A DNA stretch of 64,000 nt. Origin: a candidate division BRC1 bacterium ADurb.Bin183 (lineage in GTDB: Bacteria; Sumerlaeota; Sumerlaeia; MWCT01). Below the pieces are notes generated by a model. The model worked only from the letters and a program-made list of their open reading frames with translations. It was not told where the DNA came from and ran no database searches. Where the stretch lies: contig MWCT01000003.1 in NCBI GenBank assembly GCA_002070185.1, forward strand, positions 1 through 64,000, given 5' to 3'. The position numbers and the translations under genes were made by a program. Within the stretch, counting starts at the first letter, position 1; each line of letters begins with the position of its first letter. Positions 1 to 9,466 of this stretch are shown here, piece by piece.

Positions 1-490
1 TCCCGCAGGCACTGTCGCCGTGTAATTGCCATTGACATCCGTCGTCACAGTCTGCGTGCCGCCGAGGCTGTCGGTAATGACCACGTCAACACCCGCCAAG
101 TCAGGCTCGCCCGCATCCTGAACGCCGTTGCCGTTTATGTCGTTAAAGATATAACCGGAGATTGTCCCCTGCTGCTGATAACCGACAGGAGCAGCCGCGG
201 CGTTTGAACCGCCGGGGACGATAACCGTTTGCGGATCGCTGCCAGCCGTCAAGACAGAGCCAGCCGGGACGGTTGTCTCGTCAATATTCGCAGTCGTGCT
301 TCCCGCAGGCACCGTCGCCGTGTAATTACCGTTGACATCCGTCGTCACAGTCTGCGTGCCGCCAAGACTGTCGGTGATGACCACATCAACGCCCGCCAAG
401 TCCGGCTCGCCAGCATCCTGAACGCCGTTGCCGTTTATGTCGTTAAAGATATGCCCCGAAATCGTGCCCTGCTGCTGATAGCCGACAGGG
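1..490 (-). other. Out-of-frame continuation of repeat adhesin (partial, runs off window)
   Basis: In a different minus-strand frame from the gene at 443-5068, this stretch still translates cleanly into one full and one partial copy of the same 100-residue SdrD-B-like repeat (core [20 protein letters not shown]) with no stop codon to the window edge. It is the 3' part of the adhesin gene, displaced by a 26-bp deletion near 496. Either the gene is genuinely frameshifted, so this part is untranslated, or the deletion is a sequencing or assembly error and the true protein continues to the left of base 1. Because the frame is open and highly conserved, an error or a very recent mutation is likelier than an old pseudogene. 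Confidence 0.75.
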
Positions 491-1945
491 TCGGTTAACC
501 GTCTGCGGATCGCTGCCAGCCGTCAAGACAGAGCCAGCCGGAAGAGTCGTCTCGTCAATATTCGCCGTCGTCGAACCCGCAGGCACCGTTGCCGTGTAAT
601 TGCCGTTGACATCCGTCGTCACAGTCTGCGTGCCGCCAAGGCTGTCGGTGATAACCACATCCACCCCCGCCAAATCCGGCTCGCCTGCATCCTGAACACC
701 GTTGCCATTTATGTCGTTAAAGATATGACCGGAGATTGTGCCCTGTTGCTGATAGCCCACAGGGTCAGCCGCGGCGTTTGAACCGCCGGGGACGATAACC
801 GTCTGAGGATCGCTGCCAGCTGTCAAGACAGAGCCAGCCGGAAGTGTTGTCTCGTCAATATTCGCAGTCGTCGAACCAGCAGGAACAGTCGCCGTGTAAT
901 TGCCGTTGACATCCGTCGTCACAGTCTGCGTGCCGCCAAGGCTGTCGGTGATAACCACATCAACACCAGCCAAATCCGGCTCGCCCGCATCCTGAACGCC
1001 GTTGCCGTTTATATCGTTAAAGATATGACCCGAAATCGTGCCTTGCTGCTGATAGCCCACTGGGTCAGCCGCAGCATTTGAACCGCCGGGGACGATAACC
1101 GTCTGCGGATCGCTGCCAGCCGTCAAGACAGAGCCAGCCGGAACGGTTGTCTCGTCAATATTTGCCGTCGTAGAACCCGCAGGCACGGTCGCCGTGTAAT
1201 TGCCGTTGACATCCGTCGTCACAGTCTGCGTGCCGCCGAGGCTGTCGGTGATAACCACATCAACGCCCGACAAGTCAGGCTCGCCAGCATCCTGAACGCC
1301 GTTGCCGTTTATGTCGTTAAAGATATGACCGGAGATAGTCCCCTGCTGCTGATAACCCACTGGAGCAGCCGCGGCGTTTGAACCGCCGGGGACGTTAACC
1401 GTCTGCGGATCGCTGCCAGCCGTCAAGACAGAGCCAGCCGGAACGGTTGTCTCGTCAATATTCGCAGCCGTGCTTCCCGCAGGTACCGTCGCCGTGTAAT
1501 TGCCATTGACATCCGTCGTCACAGTCTGCGTACCGCCAAGGCTGTCGGTAATGACCACATCAACGCCAGCCAAATCCGGCTCGCCCGCATCCTGAACGCC
1601 GTTGCCATTTATGTCGTTAAAGATATGACCAGAGATTGTCCCCTGCTGCTGATAGCCGACAGGGTCGGTTGCCGCATTTGAACCGCCGGGGACGTTAACC
1701 GTCTGCGGATCGCTGCCCGCAGTCAAAACAGAGCCAGCCGGAAGAGTTGTTTCGTCAATATTCGCCGTCGTAGAACCTGCAGGCACAGTCGCCGTGTAAT
1801 TGCCGTTGACATCCGTCGTCACAGTCTGCGTGCCGCCGAGGCTGTCAGTGATGACCACATCCACGCCCGACAAATCCGGCTCGCCCGCATCCTGAACACC
1901 GTTGCCGTTTATGTCGTTAAAGATATGACCCGAAATCGTTCCCAT
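1..1945 (-). repeat. Tandem 300-bp coding repeats (seven units, last partial)
   Basis: The marker word agatat (end of GTTAAAGATAT) recurs at 147, 447, 721, 1021, 1321, 1621 and 1921. The spacing is exactly 300 bp except between 447 and 721, where it is 274. Each unit encodes one 100-residue SdrD-B-like domain starting [10 protein letters not shown]. Units differ by scattered, mostly synonymous changes, as expected from recent duplication and gene conversion. The single short unit marks a 26-bp deletion. Confidence 0.95.
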
Positions 1946-4900
1946 TTCTGGTCCAACTCCAAAGTCTATTGTGTCCACATTATCGCCCGGGTTGAGTGTC
2001 GTTTCAACAGGATTGGGGGTCGTCAACCGAGGCGAATTTGCCGTAACACGATATTCCCCCGGCATAAGACCTGTAAACAAGTATGCGCCGTTAGCATCTG
2101 TTGTTACTGAAGGATAGACAATATCATCAAAAGTTTCAAAAATACCATCCGCGCCAGCTCCAATCAGAGAAATCTGGACTCCTGCTCGGCCTGTTTCTCC
2201 CTGTCCCGGATTATAAACACCGTTTGAATTCAGATCATTGAAAACAAAATCTCCGATTGTTCCGAACGTTCCCGATGCTGATGCATTGACAGGCGGAGAA
2301 TCTTCTGAGGCTACTGAGGCGGTATTTAAGAACGAAGTAATCCCTTGAGGAAGGGGTTGATTGACAAGAGCCTTGAAAACCACGGTCATTGATTCGCCCG
2401 GGAGAAGGTCATAGCCGCTTGCCAGAAGAGGAGGCGGCGTTCCTGTTTGAGTGGAAGAAACACGCGGCGCATAATAAACCCCGATATTATCAAAGAAAAC
2501 AATATCGGCATTCCCCAAGCTGGGGGAAGTCTGGAAACGAATCGTCGTATTTGCAGTAATCAAATTGGAAGGAATTTCATGGCTCGCTTCTCGGTAAAAA
2601 TTATCTGTCCCTGTGCCGTTTGCATAAGTGTATCGAGCGATTTCAGTAAAATTAGACCCATCGCCCGAAATAAGAACTCTTACATAATCATTGGCATCAT
2701 CCAAACCCATACGGCGATAAATATATTTTAGCGTAGCGGTGGCTTGACCTGATAAATTTACGCGCCGTTGAATATATCTCTGATTGCCGCCAGAGATGCG
2801 AAGCCGCCGGTTATTACCGCCTTGATCCGTTTGCAGATAAATCTGCCCCGAAGAGTATGGCGGAGAACCGCTGTCGCCTGATTCAGTCCAGCTATTAGCC
2901 CAGTTCTGGCTGCCAAGATTTAAACTGTATGAATTGCTGTTAAAACCATCATAAACAAAATTCATTGTGCCGGGAACGTTGCCCGTAACCTGACAACTTC
3001 CATCAACATAAGTCAACCCTGCCGGCAAATTGTCTGTTACACTCACTAAATCTGCGCGGGCTCCGCCGGTGTTTGAGACTGTTATGGTAAACTCAATGGG
3101 GTCATCCGGGGAATCGAGGCTGCTATAATTAGATGTTTTGGAAGCTGAAAGAGTTGTGGTTGGAGCGTGGGCAATATACACCTGCGCGGGCTTATATGGA
3201 CGGAAAATATAAGCCTCCGCGCTCGTTTCATCAGATATGCTCGTTCCATAAGCCTCCGCCATTGCCACGTTCCAGCCAGAGGCAAAACCAGATGTGGTTT
3301 GAGCGGTAAAGGTGATTGTAATGGTCTGACCTGCCGCCAAATCTTTATCGAGAAGCCAGGTCAATAACTGCCCGCTTTCATCAGGGTCATCCGAATTAGA
3401 AGGCGAACCATCGCTGTAAACAACATTGCTTGTACCGGGCACATATTCCCAGCCGTCGGGCAACAAATCGGTTACATCAATGTTATAAACAGGGTAATCT
3501 GAAGCCTTCACAACAATTGTAAATTGAGCGGAGCCGCCGGCTTGAGGCAATGCGCTGGGAGCTGCATCATGCTCAATGCCCAAGACTGGCGAAAACCAAT
3601 AAAGAGGCAGCAATGTATATCCTTGATCATAGTCCGGCGTGGACTCGCCCGGGTCAAACTCTGTGTCATTCTGACCCCAAACAACTAACGCTGGACCTGT
3701 CGTTCTGATATGAGCGCCCTTGAAATCCAGACTTGGAGGAAGAACTTGTTTTGTTTCGAAACGGTTGAGAAAAAACGTCATGTCATCATTGCCATCGCTG
3801 TCAAAATCAATGAAGAACTGCGTATTGTCATATACAGGCGTAAAATGCAACGGGTTAATCGGTCCATAAGGGACAAAATACTCATTAAGAAGGAATGGCG
3901 TGGGCAAGGCATGATATGCCCAATCCACATTGGAGTTCCCATCATCACAGGCGAGCATAACACCAATTTTTTTGGTCGGGTCTGTTGATGTGACTCGCGC
4001 GCCGTAAAATCCCTGATATACGCCAAAAGGGGCGCGGGGCATAAGATAGCGATACGTCTGATTTGCCATGAGAGTAATCGTTGAGGTTCCGCTCTTTGTG
4101 GCGATTTCAATTTCCGTGTTGTTATCCTTGGCATAAATGTATGCCGCCGTGTCCACATTGCGACCGCTTTCCTCATTGGGTGGGTGGGTCATGGAAGGGA
4201 CTCCAAGATAATACTCATAGCCAAGATTGACATCGGGTTGCAACGTATAATAACGGCTGGTGGAGCCTCCGGGGCTTGTGACTAAACCCGCCTGTATAGG
4301 TTTGGGAACGTCCGTTGTAGCATCTGTGCCTGTCACGGTTGTTCCGACCAACGCACCAGCGTAACGAAGGCTTTGCCCGCGATTCAATACCTGATTAACC
4401 AACTCGACCCCCGCTGGGCTTTTAACAATGACACGAGTATTGTCATCGCGCACCTGCACATGGAGATCCGTTATTCGGAACGGACGAACAGAGCCGTTTT
4501 GAATATCCGTTCCCAGAGGGACAGTGTATGAGGAGTCCCAGAACACTGTCGGATAAAGGGGGAAATTCCCCGAAACGTAAGAGCCCGGAGGATTGTCAGG
4601 ATAGCATGTGCGGACTATGGTAATAGGAGCACCGGTGATATAAATACGGTCGCCGCCATTGATGCCAAGACTTCCGCTGCAATATCGGTTTGCCGGACTT
4701 TTGGTCAGCGTTAAAACTTGACCAAGAGAAAGAGCAGGACCTTGATAACCGGGACCGCCGCCGGAAGAATCCCACCTTGCGTCGGATGTTGCTATCGGAT
4801 TGTCAGGGTCGAAAGAATAACCATTTTCCCATTCATCAATATAGATGTGAACCCCATCGGCGCTTGACACCAAACTCAGCACTGAAACCAGATTGGCTGC

Positions 4901-5068
4901 AGTGTAACTGTTCGAAACACCGCCGCTTGGAATCGTTTTTAATGATTCCATGACTTGACCATCGTCGCCAAGCAGGTAGTATTCGGCATAGCCAACTGTG
5001 CTTTGTGGAAAAACTTGAGAAGAAAAAGCAAGCAGACATAACACGACCGCAACGATTAATCTTTTCAT
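443..5068 (-). CDS. Large secreted/surface adhesin with DUF11 and SdrD-B-like repeats (frameshifted near its 3' end)
   Basis: The chosen ATG at 5068 has a strong ribosome-binding site (GGAGGGAG) and opens a Sec signal peptide ([20 protein letters not shown]). The frame continues upstream to 5248, but that part overlaps the preceding gene. The 1541-residue product has a large N-terminal extracellular region, two DUF11/CARDB-like beta-sandwiches (about 509-600 and 655-700), a Trp/Gly-rich lectin-like stretch (about 700-870), one degenerate SdrD-B-like repeat (about 935-1040) and then near-identical 100-residue SdrD-B-like repeats, each with a calcium-type NDINGNG loop. Such repeats form rigid stalks on surface adhesins. 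The frame ends in an artificial-looking tail right after a 26-bp deletion, so the true protein is probably longer. It lies 50 bp after a sugar transferase on the same strand, probably one operon. The ligand is unknown. Confidence 0.8.
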   Translation of the reverse strand: MKRLIVAVVLCLLAFSSQVFPQSTVGYAEYYLLGDDGQVMESLKTIPSGGVSNSYTAANLVSVLSLVSSADGVHIYIDEWENGYSFDPDNPIATSDARWDSSGGGPGYQGPALSLGQVLTLTKSPANRYCSGSLGINGGDRIYITGAPITIVRTCYPDNPPGSYVSGNFPLYPTVFWDSSYTVPLGTDIQNGSVRPFRITDLHVQVRDDNTRVIVKSPAGVELVNQVLNRGQSLRYAGALVGTTVTGTDATTDVPKPIQAGLVTSPGGSTSRYYTLQPDVNLGYEYYLGVPSMTHPPNEESGRNVDTAAYIYAKDNNTEIEIATKSGTSTITLMANQTYRYLMPRAPFGVYQGFYGARVTSTDPTKKIGVMLACDDGNSNVDWAYHALPTPFLLNEYFVPYGPINPLHFTPVYDNTQFFIDFDSDGNDDMTFFLNRFETKQVLPPSLDFKGAHIRTTGPALVVWGQNDTEFDPGESTPDYDQGYTLLPLYWFSPVLGIEHDAAPSALPQAGGSAQFTIVVKASDYPVYNIDVTDLLPDGWEYVPGTSNVVYSDGSPSNSDDPDESGQLLTWLLDKDLAAGQTITITFTAQTTSGFASGWNVAMAEAYGTSISDETSAEAYIFRPYKPAQVYIAHAPTTTLSASKTSNYSSLDSPDDPIEFTITVSNTGGARADLVSVTDNLPAGLTYVDGSCQVTGNVPGTMNFVYDGFNSNSYSLNLGSQNWANSWTESGDSGSPPYSSGQIYLQTDQGGNNRRLRISGGNQRYIQRRVNLSGQATATLKYIYRRMGLDDANDYVRVLISGDGSNFTEIARYTYANGTGTDNFYREASHEIPSNLITANTTIRFQTSPSLGNADIVFFDNIGVYYAPRVSSTQTGTPPPLLASGYDLLPGESMTVVFKALVNQPLPQGITSFLNTASVASEDSPPVNASASGTFGTIGDFVFNDLNSNGVYNPGQGETGRAGVQISLIGAGADGIFETFDDIVYPSVTTDANGAYLFTGLMPGEYRVTANSPRLTTPNPVETTLNPGDNVDTIDFGVGPEMGTISGHIFNDINGNGVQDAGEPDLSGVDVVITDSLGGTQTVTTDVNGNYTATVPAGSTTANIDETTLPAGSVLTAGSDPQTVNVPGGSNAATDPVGYQQQGTISGHIFNDINGNGVQDAGEPDLAGVDVVITDSLGGTQTVTTDVNGNYTATVPAGSTAANIDETTVPAGSVLTAGSDPQTVNVPGGSNAAAAPVGYQQQGTISGHIFNDINGNGVQDAGEPDLSGVDVVITDSLGGTQTVTTDVNGNYTATVPAGSTTANIDETTVPAGSVLTAGSDPQTVIVPGGSNAAADPVGYQQQGTISGHIFNDINGNGVQDAGEPDLAGVDVVITDSLGGTQTVTTDVNGNYTATVPAGSTTANIDETTLPAGSVLTAGSDPQTVIVPGGSNAAADPVGYQQQGTISGHIFNDINGNGVQDAGEPDLAGVDVVITDSLGGTQTVTTDVNGNYTATVPAGSTTANIDETTLPAGSVLTAGSDPQTVNRPCRLSAAGHDFGAYL

Positions 5069-5118
5069 TTCTCCCTCCATGCTATTATTAAAAAATTTTT
5101 TCATCAAATTTAAACCTC

Positions 5119-5832
5119 TTACTTTCTGCAACATTCTGTTATTGTAATTTTTTCCGGAACCAATCTTGGGGTCATATTCACTTGTTGCTTTCCCACAACT
5201 TTTATTGCGCCCACAGGGCGGTCGCCGGATTTTAAACAGTTCGGACACATCACCGCGCGATACGCGGTCAAAAATAAAAGCTTCAAATCGAGTAAAATGC
5301 CGCGCTTCCTTATATAGAAAAGATCATAACGCGTCTTTTTTTCCGGCGCGCAATAATAGCCTCCGCGCAACTGCGCCAAACCGGTCAAACCGGGCTTAAC
5401 AAAAAAACGCTTTTCATAATTGCCAATAATTTTAGAATACTCTGCTGCCATTGAAGGACGAACCGGGCGGGGTCCCACAAAATTCATATCGCCTCTCAAA
5501 ATATTAAAAAGCTGCGGCAATTCATCAAGTTTGAGGCGGCGCAGAAAATGACCCAACGGGGTGATATACCCATCGTCATCCAACATCAGCCGCCCTCCTA
5601 TCGCCTTCTCTGAGCCGATGCGCAAGGTGCGGAACTTATACATTTCAAAAGTTTTTCGATTCTTGCCCAGCCTTGCGCCGTAATAAAATATGGGGCGTCC
5701 ATCAAGAAACAGGATTAACATATAGATAACGAACATCAACGGGGAGCATAAAAGAACCAGCCCCAGCGCAAAAATAAAATTATAGATGCGGGTGAATTTA
5801 ACGTATATTGGATTGAATTTAAAACTCTGCAT
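5119..5832 (-). CDS. Undecaprenyl-phosphate sugar-1-phosphate transferase (bacterial sugar transferase family)
   Basis: This 237-residue enzyme should load the first sugar-1-phosphate onto undecaprenyl phosphate to begin an exopolysaccharide, capsule or O-antigen unit. Visible family features are an N-terminal hydrophobic segment (about 15-45), KFRTL, the DELPQLFNILRGDMNFVGPRP-type catalytic region, and PGLTGLAQLRGG. It is the short form with only the catalytic domain and one membrane segment. The ATG at 5832 is preferred over one 24 bp upstream because GAGGAG precedes it. The adhesin gene follows after 50 bp, and a NarL-type regulator and kinase precede it on the same strand. The sugar specificity cannot be read from the sequence. 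No other polysaccharide genes adjoin, so its pathway partners lie elsewhere. Confidence 0.9.
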   Translation of the reverse strand: MQSFKFNPIYVKFTRIYNFIFALGLVLLCSPLMFVIYMLILFLDGRPIFYYGARLGKNRKTFEMYKFRTLRIGSEKAIGGRLMLDDDGYITPLGHFLRRLKLDELPQLFNILRGDMNFVGPRPVRPSMAAEYSKIIGNYEKRFFVKPGLTGLAQLRGGYYCAPEKKTRYDLFYIRKRGILLDLKLLFLTAYRAVMCPNCLKSGDRPVGAIKVVGKQQVNMTPRLVPEKITITECCRK

Positions 5833-5965
5833 TTTTTCTCCTCGAAAATGAAACAAAACAAAAAACTTCGTCCTTCTATATTATTTTCAAAAAAACCGAG
5901 TTAATTTATTTTACTTGAAACGTTAAAATAAAAGGAAATTATATCGCTTTATGATGAAAGAAAAT

Positions 5966-6002
5966 CCTTACACAATGTAGGGAAATGCTTACATAAAGTG
6001 TA
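5966..6002. promoter_or_regulatory. Two tandem TTACA/TGTA inverted repeats, candidate regulator sites
   Basis: At 5966-5982 lies CCTTACA-CAA-TGTAGGG, a 7-3-7 inverted repeat with one T-G pair. A second, weaker one, TTACA-TAAAG-TGTA, is at 5989-6002. The TTACA words start 21 bp apart, two helical turns, as expected for two dimers on one DNA face. They lie about 135-170 bp upstream of the sugar transferase start and just after the NarL-type regulator gene, which makes that regulator a natural candidate binder. This is inference from spacing and symmetry only. Confidence 0.35.
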
Positions 6003-6010
6003 TGAGGCTT

Positions 6011-6646
6011 TTATTCGATTAAACGGTGCTTTATGGCATAATGAGTCAGGTCTGAATTCGATTTGAGGTTCATTTTTTTCATGATGCGCGCTCGATATGT
6101 GCTGACGGTTTTAGGGCTGAGAAAAAGGGAAGCCGCGATATCTTTGATACTTTTGCCCGCAGCCAACATGCAAAGGACGCTATATTCACGCTCGGAAAGT
6201 TCTTCGTGTTTGGGCTTTTCGGCATTAGAGCTTATATATAGAGCCATTTTTTGCGCAACAGAATGGCAGATGTATTTATTTCCACGCAACACTTCGCCAA
6301 TTGCGGCAACAAGTTCATTCGGCGCGCTTTTCTTGGTCAGATAACCCATCGCACCCAGCTTTAGGGCGCGCATGGCAAATTGCTCCTCATCATGGATGCT
6401 CAACATAATGACGCGTTTTGATATTTCATCTTTGTTTATCCGAGATAAAACCTCCAGTCCGCTCATGATAGGAAGAGAAATATCCAACAGGACAAGGTCG
6501 TAAGATGTTGCCGTAATTTTATTAAGAGCATCCTGCCCGTTTTCAGATTCGTCAATAGTAACAACACCCGGAATTTCTGATATAATCTGCCTCAACCCCT
6601 GCCGCACTATGGGATGGTCATCAACAATAAGCACGCTTTTTGGCAT
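6011..6646 (-). CDS. NarL/FixJ-family response regulator
   Basis: This 211-residue regulator has an N-terminal receiver (1-120) with acidic pair D9/D10, phosphoacceptor D55 (LVLLDISLP), S83 and K105. A C-terminal LuxR-type helix-turn-helix (about 145-211) carries the usual LSEREYSVLCMLAAGKS and SPKTVSTYRARIMKKMNL signatures. It should bind DNA as a dimer when phosphorylated. The start ATG is 3 bp after the stop of the sensor kinase, and its ribosome-binding site (AAGGGGAA) lies within the kinase 3' end, so the two are translationally linked and very probably cognate. The sugar transferase and adhesin downstream are the obvious candidate targets. Confidence 0.95.
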   Translation of the reverse strand: MPKSVLIVDDHPIVRQGLRQIISEIPGVVTIDESENGQDALNKITATSYDLVLLDISLPIMSGLEVLSRINKDEISKRVIMLSIHDEEQFAMRALKLGAMGYLTKKSAPNELVAAIGEVLRGNKYICHSVAQKMALYISSNAEKPKHEELSEREYSVLCMLAAGKSIKDIAASLFLSPKTVSTYRARIMKKMNLKSNSDLTHYAIKHRLIE

Positions 6647-6649
6647 TTT

Positions 6650-8722
6650 TTATTCCCCTTGAATAGTGGACTTGCCGCTCAAAGGAATTGAGATATGAAC
6701 TCTTGTTCCTTTTTTATCGGCTCCGATTATATCGAGTTCTCCTTGCCAGGCATGGAGCCGCTCCCTGATGCTCAGAAGTCCAAGCGAATTAACATTTTTG
6801 ATCTTATCCTTCGTTATCCCAATTCCATTATCCTCGACAATAAGGTTCAGAGTTGAGGATTCTTGTTTAAGTGTAATGAATACCTCGGTTGCCTTTGAAT
6901 GCCGAGCCACATTAGTTAAAAGCTCTTGAAAAATACGAAAGAGCGTCGTTGATAATTCCGGTTCTACAACAAGCTCCGATTCAAGGTTCGTTATGACACG
7001 GATGCCAGATCTTCTCTCGAACTCCTTTGCCTCCCAATCCATCGCGTCCACAAGACCGAGGTCATCAAGAATGCCCGGTCTAATCTTGCGGGAGATGTTC
7101 TGCACCGCCTTGATTAATTCATCAATGGAGACTAAAATACAATCAACCCTTTCTGCGACAGCTTGCGGGACTGGCGCTTTATTTTTGCACCAAACCATGT
7201 CCATTTTGAGCGCTGTGAGACGTTGTCCAAGGTCGTCATGAATCTCGCGCGAGATAGATTTCCTTTCATTTTCCAGAATCACCATAAGATGCTGCGATAA
7301 ATCATGGAGTTGTTTATTCGTTTCGCTGAGTTCCTTGGTGCGCTCGCGGACAAGCTCTTCCAGATGTTCCTGATACTTTTGAACTTTATCTTCGGCTTTT
7401 TTGCGAGCTGTGATATCCACCCAAAAACCGATAATCTCTATGGGAAAACCTTCATCTTCTTTCGTCAACCTGCTTTCATCGCGAATCCACCGAAAGCGTC
7501 CATCGGGAAGCCTGAAACGATATTCCAAAACATGATAGCCCTTTTCAAAAACTCTGGGAGCCTCCTTAAGCACAAGCTCTATATCATCGGGGTGGATATG
7601 ATTTTTCCAAAAGTCCGCTTTGCCGGTAAAGTCCTCCGGCTCATAGCCAAGTATAGATTTTACATTTCGACTGACAAAGGAGACGGCGTAATCGCCGTAT
7701 GATTTGCTGGTGTAAATTACAGCAGGGCTGTTTGAAAGGATAAATTCAAGCCGTATGCGCGTCTGGTGCAATTCCTCTGTCATTTGATTGCGAATGGTTA
7801 TCTCGTTTTGCAACGATTTGTTCGCCTTTACCAGCGCTGCGGTGCGCCGCCTTACTTGAGCCTCCATCTGGTTATGCGCCTTGCGGAGTTGGTACTCGGC
7901 TTCTCGGCGCTTTGTCACGTCGCTTATTGTTACTACAAATCCGGAAGCAGTTTCAGATGGGTCCGTGCGTACGATGGATATTTCCGCCCAAAATAGATTA
8001 TTGTCAAAATCCATCATCTGCACTTCCACAAGGCTGCTCGCGGCGCTCCGAATGGACTCAGTCGCATAAGACTTGAAAGCGTTAAAGGCTTCATCTGTGG
8101 GGAACAGGTCGCCAAAGGAATATCCCTCATATTCCCGAGAACGTGTAGGATCCGCGCAAAAGATGTTAGTAAACGCATGATTATGAAATATAATAACCCA
8201 ATTCGTGTTGAGCATGCACAATCCCTGGGTAGTGCTTCTAAGAACGGCATGGTATCGAAGGCGGATTTGTTCAAAATCTTTGTGATTCTTGCGCAGGTTG
8301 GCATCAACGCGTTTGCGCAAAGCAGCGTGAAAGAGGACGCGTCTGAACTGTCCGTTATTCATATCTGCCTTTATTAAAAAATCTTGCGCGCCTAATTTGA
8401 TTGCTTGCACGGCAAGGGATTCATCATCCTTATCGCTGAGTATGAGTATCGGTTCATGCGGCGCCAGAGTTAGAATTTTGGACAGTGTTTCAAGCCCCTG
8501 ACAATCCGGCAAAAATAAATTAAGGAGTATGAGGTCGTATGAATTTTTTGAAAGAAACTCCAAAGATTGCCCGAGTGTATTTGCCGCATCAAAGACAAAA
8601 CGACAGGCGCCCTCGCCGGCAAGGATTTTTTCCATCAAGCGCATTTCGGAAGGATCGCCTTCGACATAAAGGATTTTAATGTCCTGCGCCGCATCCAGCC
8701 CTGCCTGAGTAAACGATTGCAT
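6650..8722 (-). CDS. Sensor histidine kinase with N-terminal pseudo-receiver, two PAS domains and HisKA_3/HATPase
   Basis: The 690-residue protein has no membrane segment, so it is a cytoplasmic sensor. Domain order: receiver-like (15-135), PAS (155-275), coiled coil (275-325), PAS with PAC (325-445), coiled coil (445-480), HisKA_3 dimerisation domain with phospho-His H495 (SREIHDDLGQ), and an HATPase (580-680) with N604 and the DNGIGI box at 631. HisKA_3 kinases partner with NarL-type regulators, and one is encoded 3 bp downstream. The receiver-like domain has Asn68 where the phosphorylated Asp should be (LILLNLFLPD), while the acidic loop (E21, D23) and K118 are kept, so it probably cannot be phosphorylated and may act as a binding or signal-input module. 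The start has only a weak ribosome-binding site. Confidence 0.93.
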   Translation of the reverse strand: MQSFTQAGLDAAQDIKILYVEGDPSEMRLMEKILAGEGACRFVFDAANTLGQSLEFLSKNSYDLILLNLFLPDCQGLETLSKILTLAPHEPILILSDKDDESLAVQAIKLGAQDFLIKADMNNGQFRRVLFHAALRKRVDANLRKNHKDFEQIRLRYHAVLRSTTQGLCMLNTNWVIIFHNHAFTNIFCADPTRSREYEGYSFGDLFPTDEAFNAFKSYATESIRSAASSLVEVQMMDFDNNLFWAEISIVRTDPSETASGFVVTISDVTKRREAEYQLRKAHNQMEAQVRRRTAALVKANKSLQNEITIRNQMTEELHQTRIRLEFILSNSPAVIYTSKSYGDYAVSFVSRNVKSILGYEPEDFTGKADFWKNHIHPDDIELVLKEAPRVFEKGYHVLEYRFRLPDGRFRWIRDESRLTKEDEGFPIEIIGFWVDITARKKAEDKVQKYQEHLEELVRERTKELSETNKQLHDLSQHLMVILENERKSISREIHDDLGQRLTALKMDMVWCKNKAPVPQAVAERVDCILVSIDELIKAVQNISRKIRPGILDDLGLVDAMDWEAKEFERRSGIRVITNLESELVVEPELSTTLFRIFQELLTNVARHSKATEVFITLKQESSTLNLIVEDNGIGITKDKIKNVNSLGLLSIRERLHAWQGELDIIGADKKGTRVHISIPLSGKSTIQGE

Positions 8723-8791
8723 TATTATTTTGATGCCTTAAAGTATTTGAGATGGAACACTTATTGAAAAACGTTCCTTTTCGTCAAGAAT

Positions 8792-8838
8792 CTTTGAAAA
8801 AGATTTTTCGTGCCTTATCCCCGAAATCATTTTCAAAG
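8792..8838. promoter_or_regulatory. Long imperfect stem-loop in the divergent intergenic region
   Basis: CTTTGAAAA at 8792-8800 is exactly complementary to TTTTCAAAG at 8830-8838. Inside it, after one mismatch, GATTT pairs with AAATC, and after a two-base bulge CG pairs with CG, leaving an 11-nt loop. It sits between the divergently transcribed kinase (start 8722) and the coiled-coil gene (start 8954). No T-tract follows, so it is not a simple terminator; an operator or leader structure is possible. Confidence 0.4.
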
Positions 8839-8854
8839 AGGGTTAAATGAAGTC

Positions 8855-8882
8855 TTGACGAGGGGAAAAGGACGGGGATATT
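8855..8882 (+). promoter_or_regulatory. Possible sigma-70 promoter for the coiled-coil/thiamine gene group
   Basis: TTGACG at 8855-8860 and GATATT at 8877-8882 are separated by 16 bp, about 70 bp upstream of the gene start at 8954. The -35 matches 5 of 6 consensus bases and the -10 matches 4 of 6. This is a weak prediction. Confidence 0.3.
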
Positions 8883-8953
8883 CATCTCATTTATCTCGTG
8901 TGAAACAATTCAAGTTCCCGCGATTAATTCTATTTTGGGGTAATGCAGAAACG

Positions 8954-9439
8954 ATGGATATTGCAATTGTTGAAATCTTGAATCAGATTGAAGAACTGTC
9001 TCGGCGGTCGGAAATGGAATCAGACCGTATGACCCGCGAGCTGGCGCCGCTCGAAAACCGCAGAGAGGATCTTTTCAACCAACTTTCCCGATTGGGTAAT
9101 AATGAAAATCTCAGCAGAGAACTCGACCAAACCGATGAAAAGATTTCTGAATTAAAAAAGAAGCGCCAAGAAGCCCATAACGAAGCAGTCTCAAAAATTA
9201 GAGCCCTGCGGCTTGAAGCAGAACAGGTTCGCAACCGTAAAATTGAAGAGTTCAAACGCAAATACGCGCAAATTGCCGAGGAAAGGGACGCCATCAGGGA
9301 TGAAATCATTCCCGAACTCGAACAGGAACTTCGCGATTTAGCCATTAAAAAGAAAAACTGCGACAGCCAACTTTTAATGCTTACCAGCGAAATCAATGCC
9401 CTTGACAGGCTGGAAATTAATACTCCTCGGCTTGAATAA
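8954..9439 (+). CDS. Coiled-coil protein of unknown function
   Basis: The 161-residue product is almost entirely charged heptad-like helix (Glu, Lys, Arg, Leu), without signal peptide or membrane segment. The frame is open from 8810, but the upstream part is not protein-like and the ATG at 8954 begins a plausible helix (MDIAIVEILNQIEELSRR). Its ribosome-binding site is poor (GGGG about 14 nt away). It precedes thiE by 27 bp on the same strand and may be co-transcribed, but nothing in it suggests a thiamine role. I do not recognise a family. Confidence 0.6.
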   Translation: MDIAIVEILNQIEELSRRSEMESDRMTRELAPLENRREDLFNQLSRLGNNENLSRELDQTDEKISELKKKRQEAHNEAVSKIRALRLEAEQVRNRKIEEFKRKYAQIAEERDAIRDEIIPELEQELRDLAIKKKNCDSQLLMLTSEINALDRLEINTPRLE

Positions 9440-9466
9440 ACTCATAACACCCGGCTGGAGGAATTC

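Noticed and set aside
1..1945. CRISPR array
   Set aside because: The period is 300 bp with no spacers and each unit is a coding domain of one protein.
8860..9466. TPP riboswitch before thiE/thiC
   Set aside because: No CTGAGA core or matching stem layout is visible either directly before thiE or before the coiled-coil gene.
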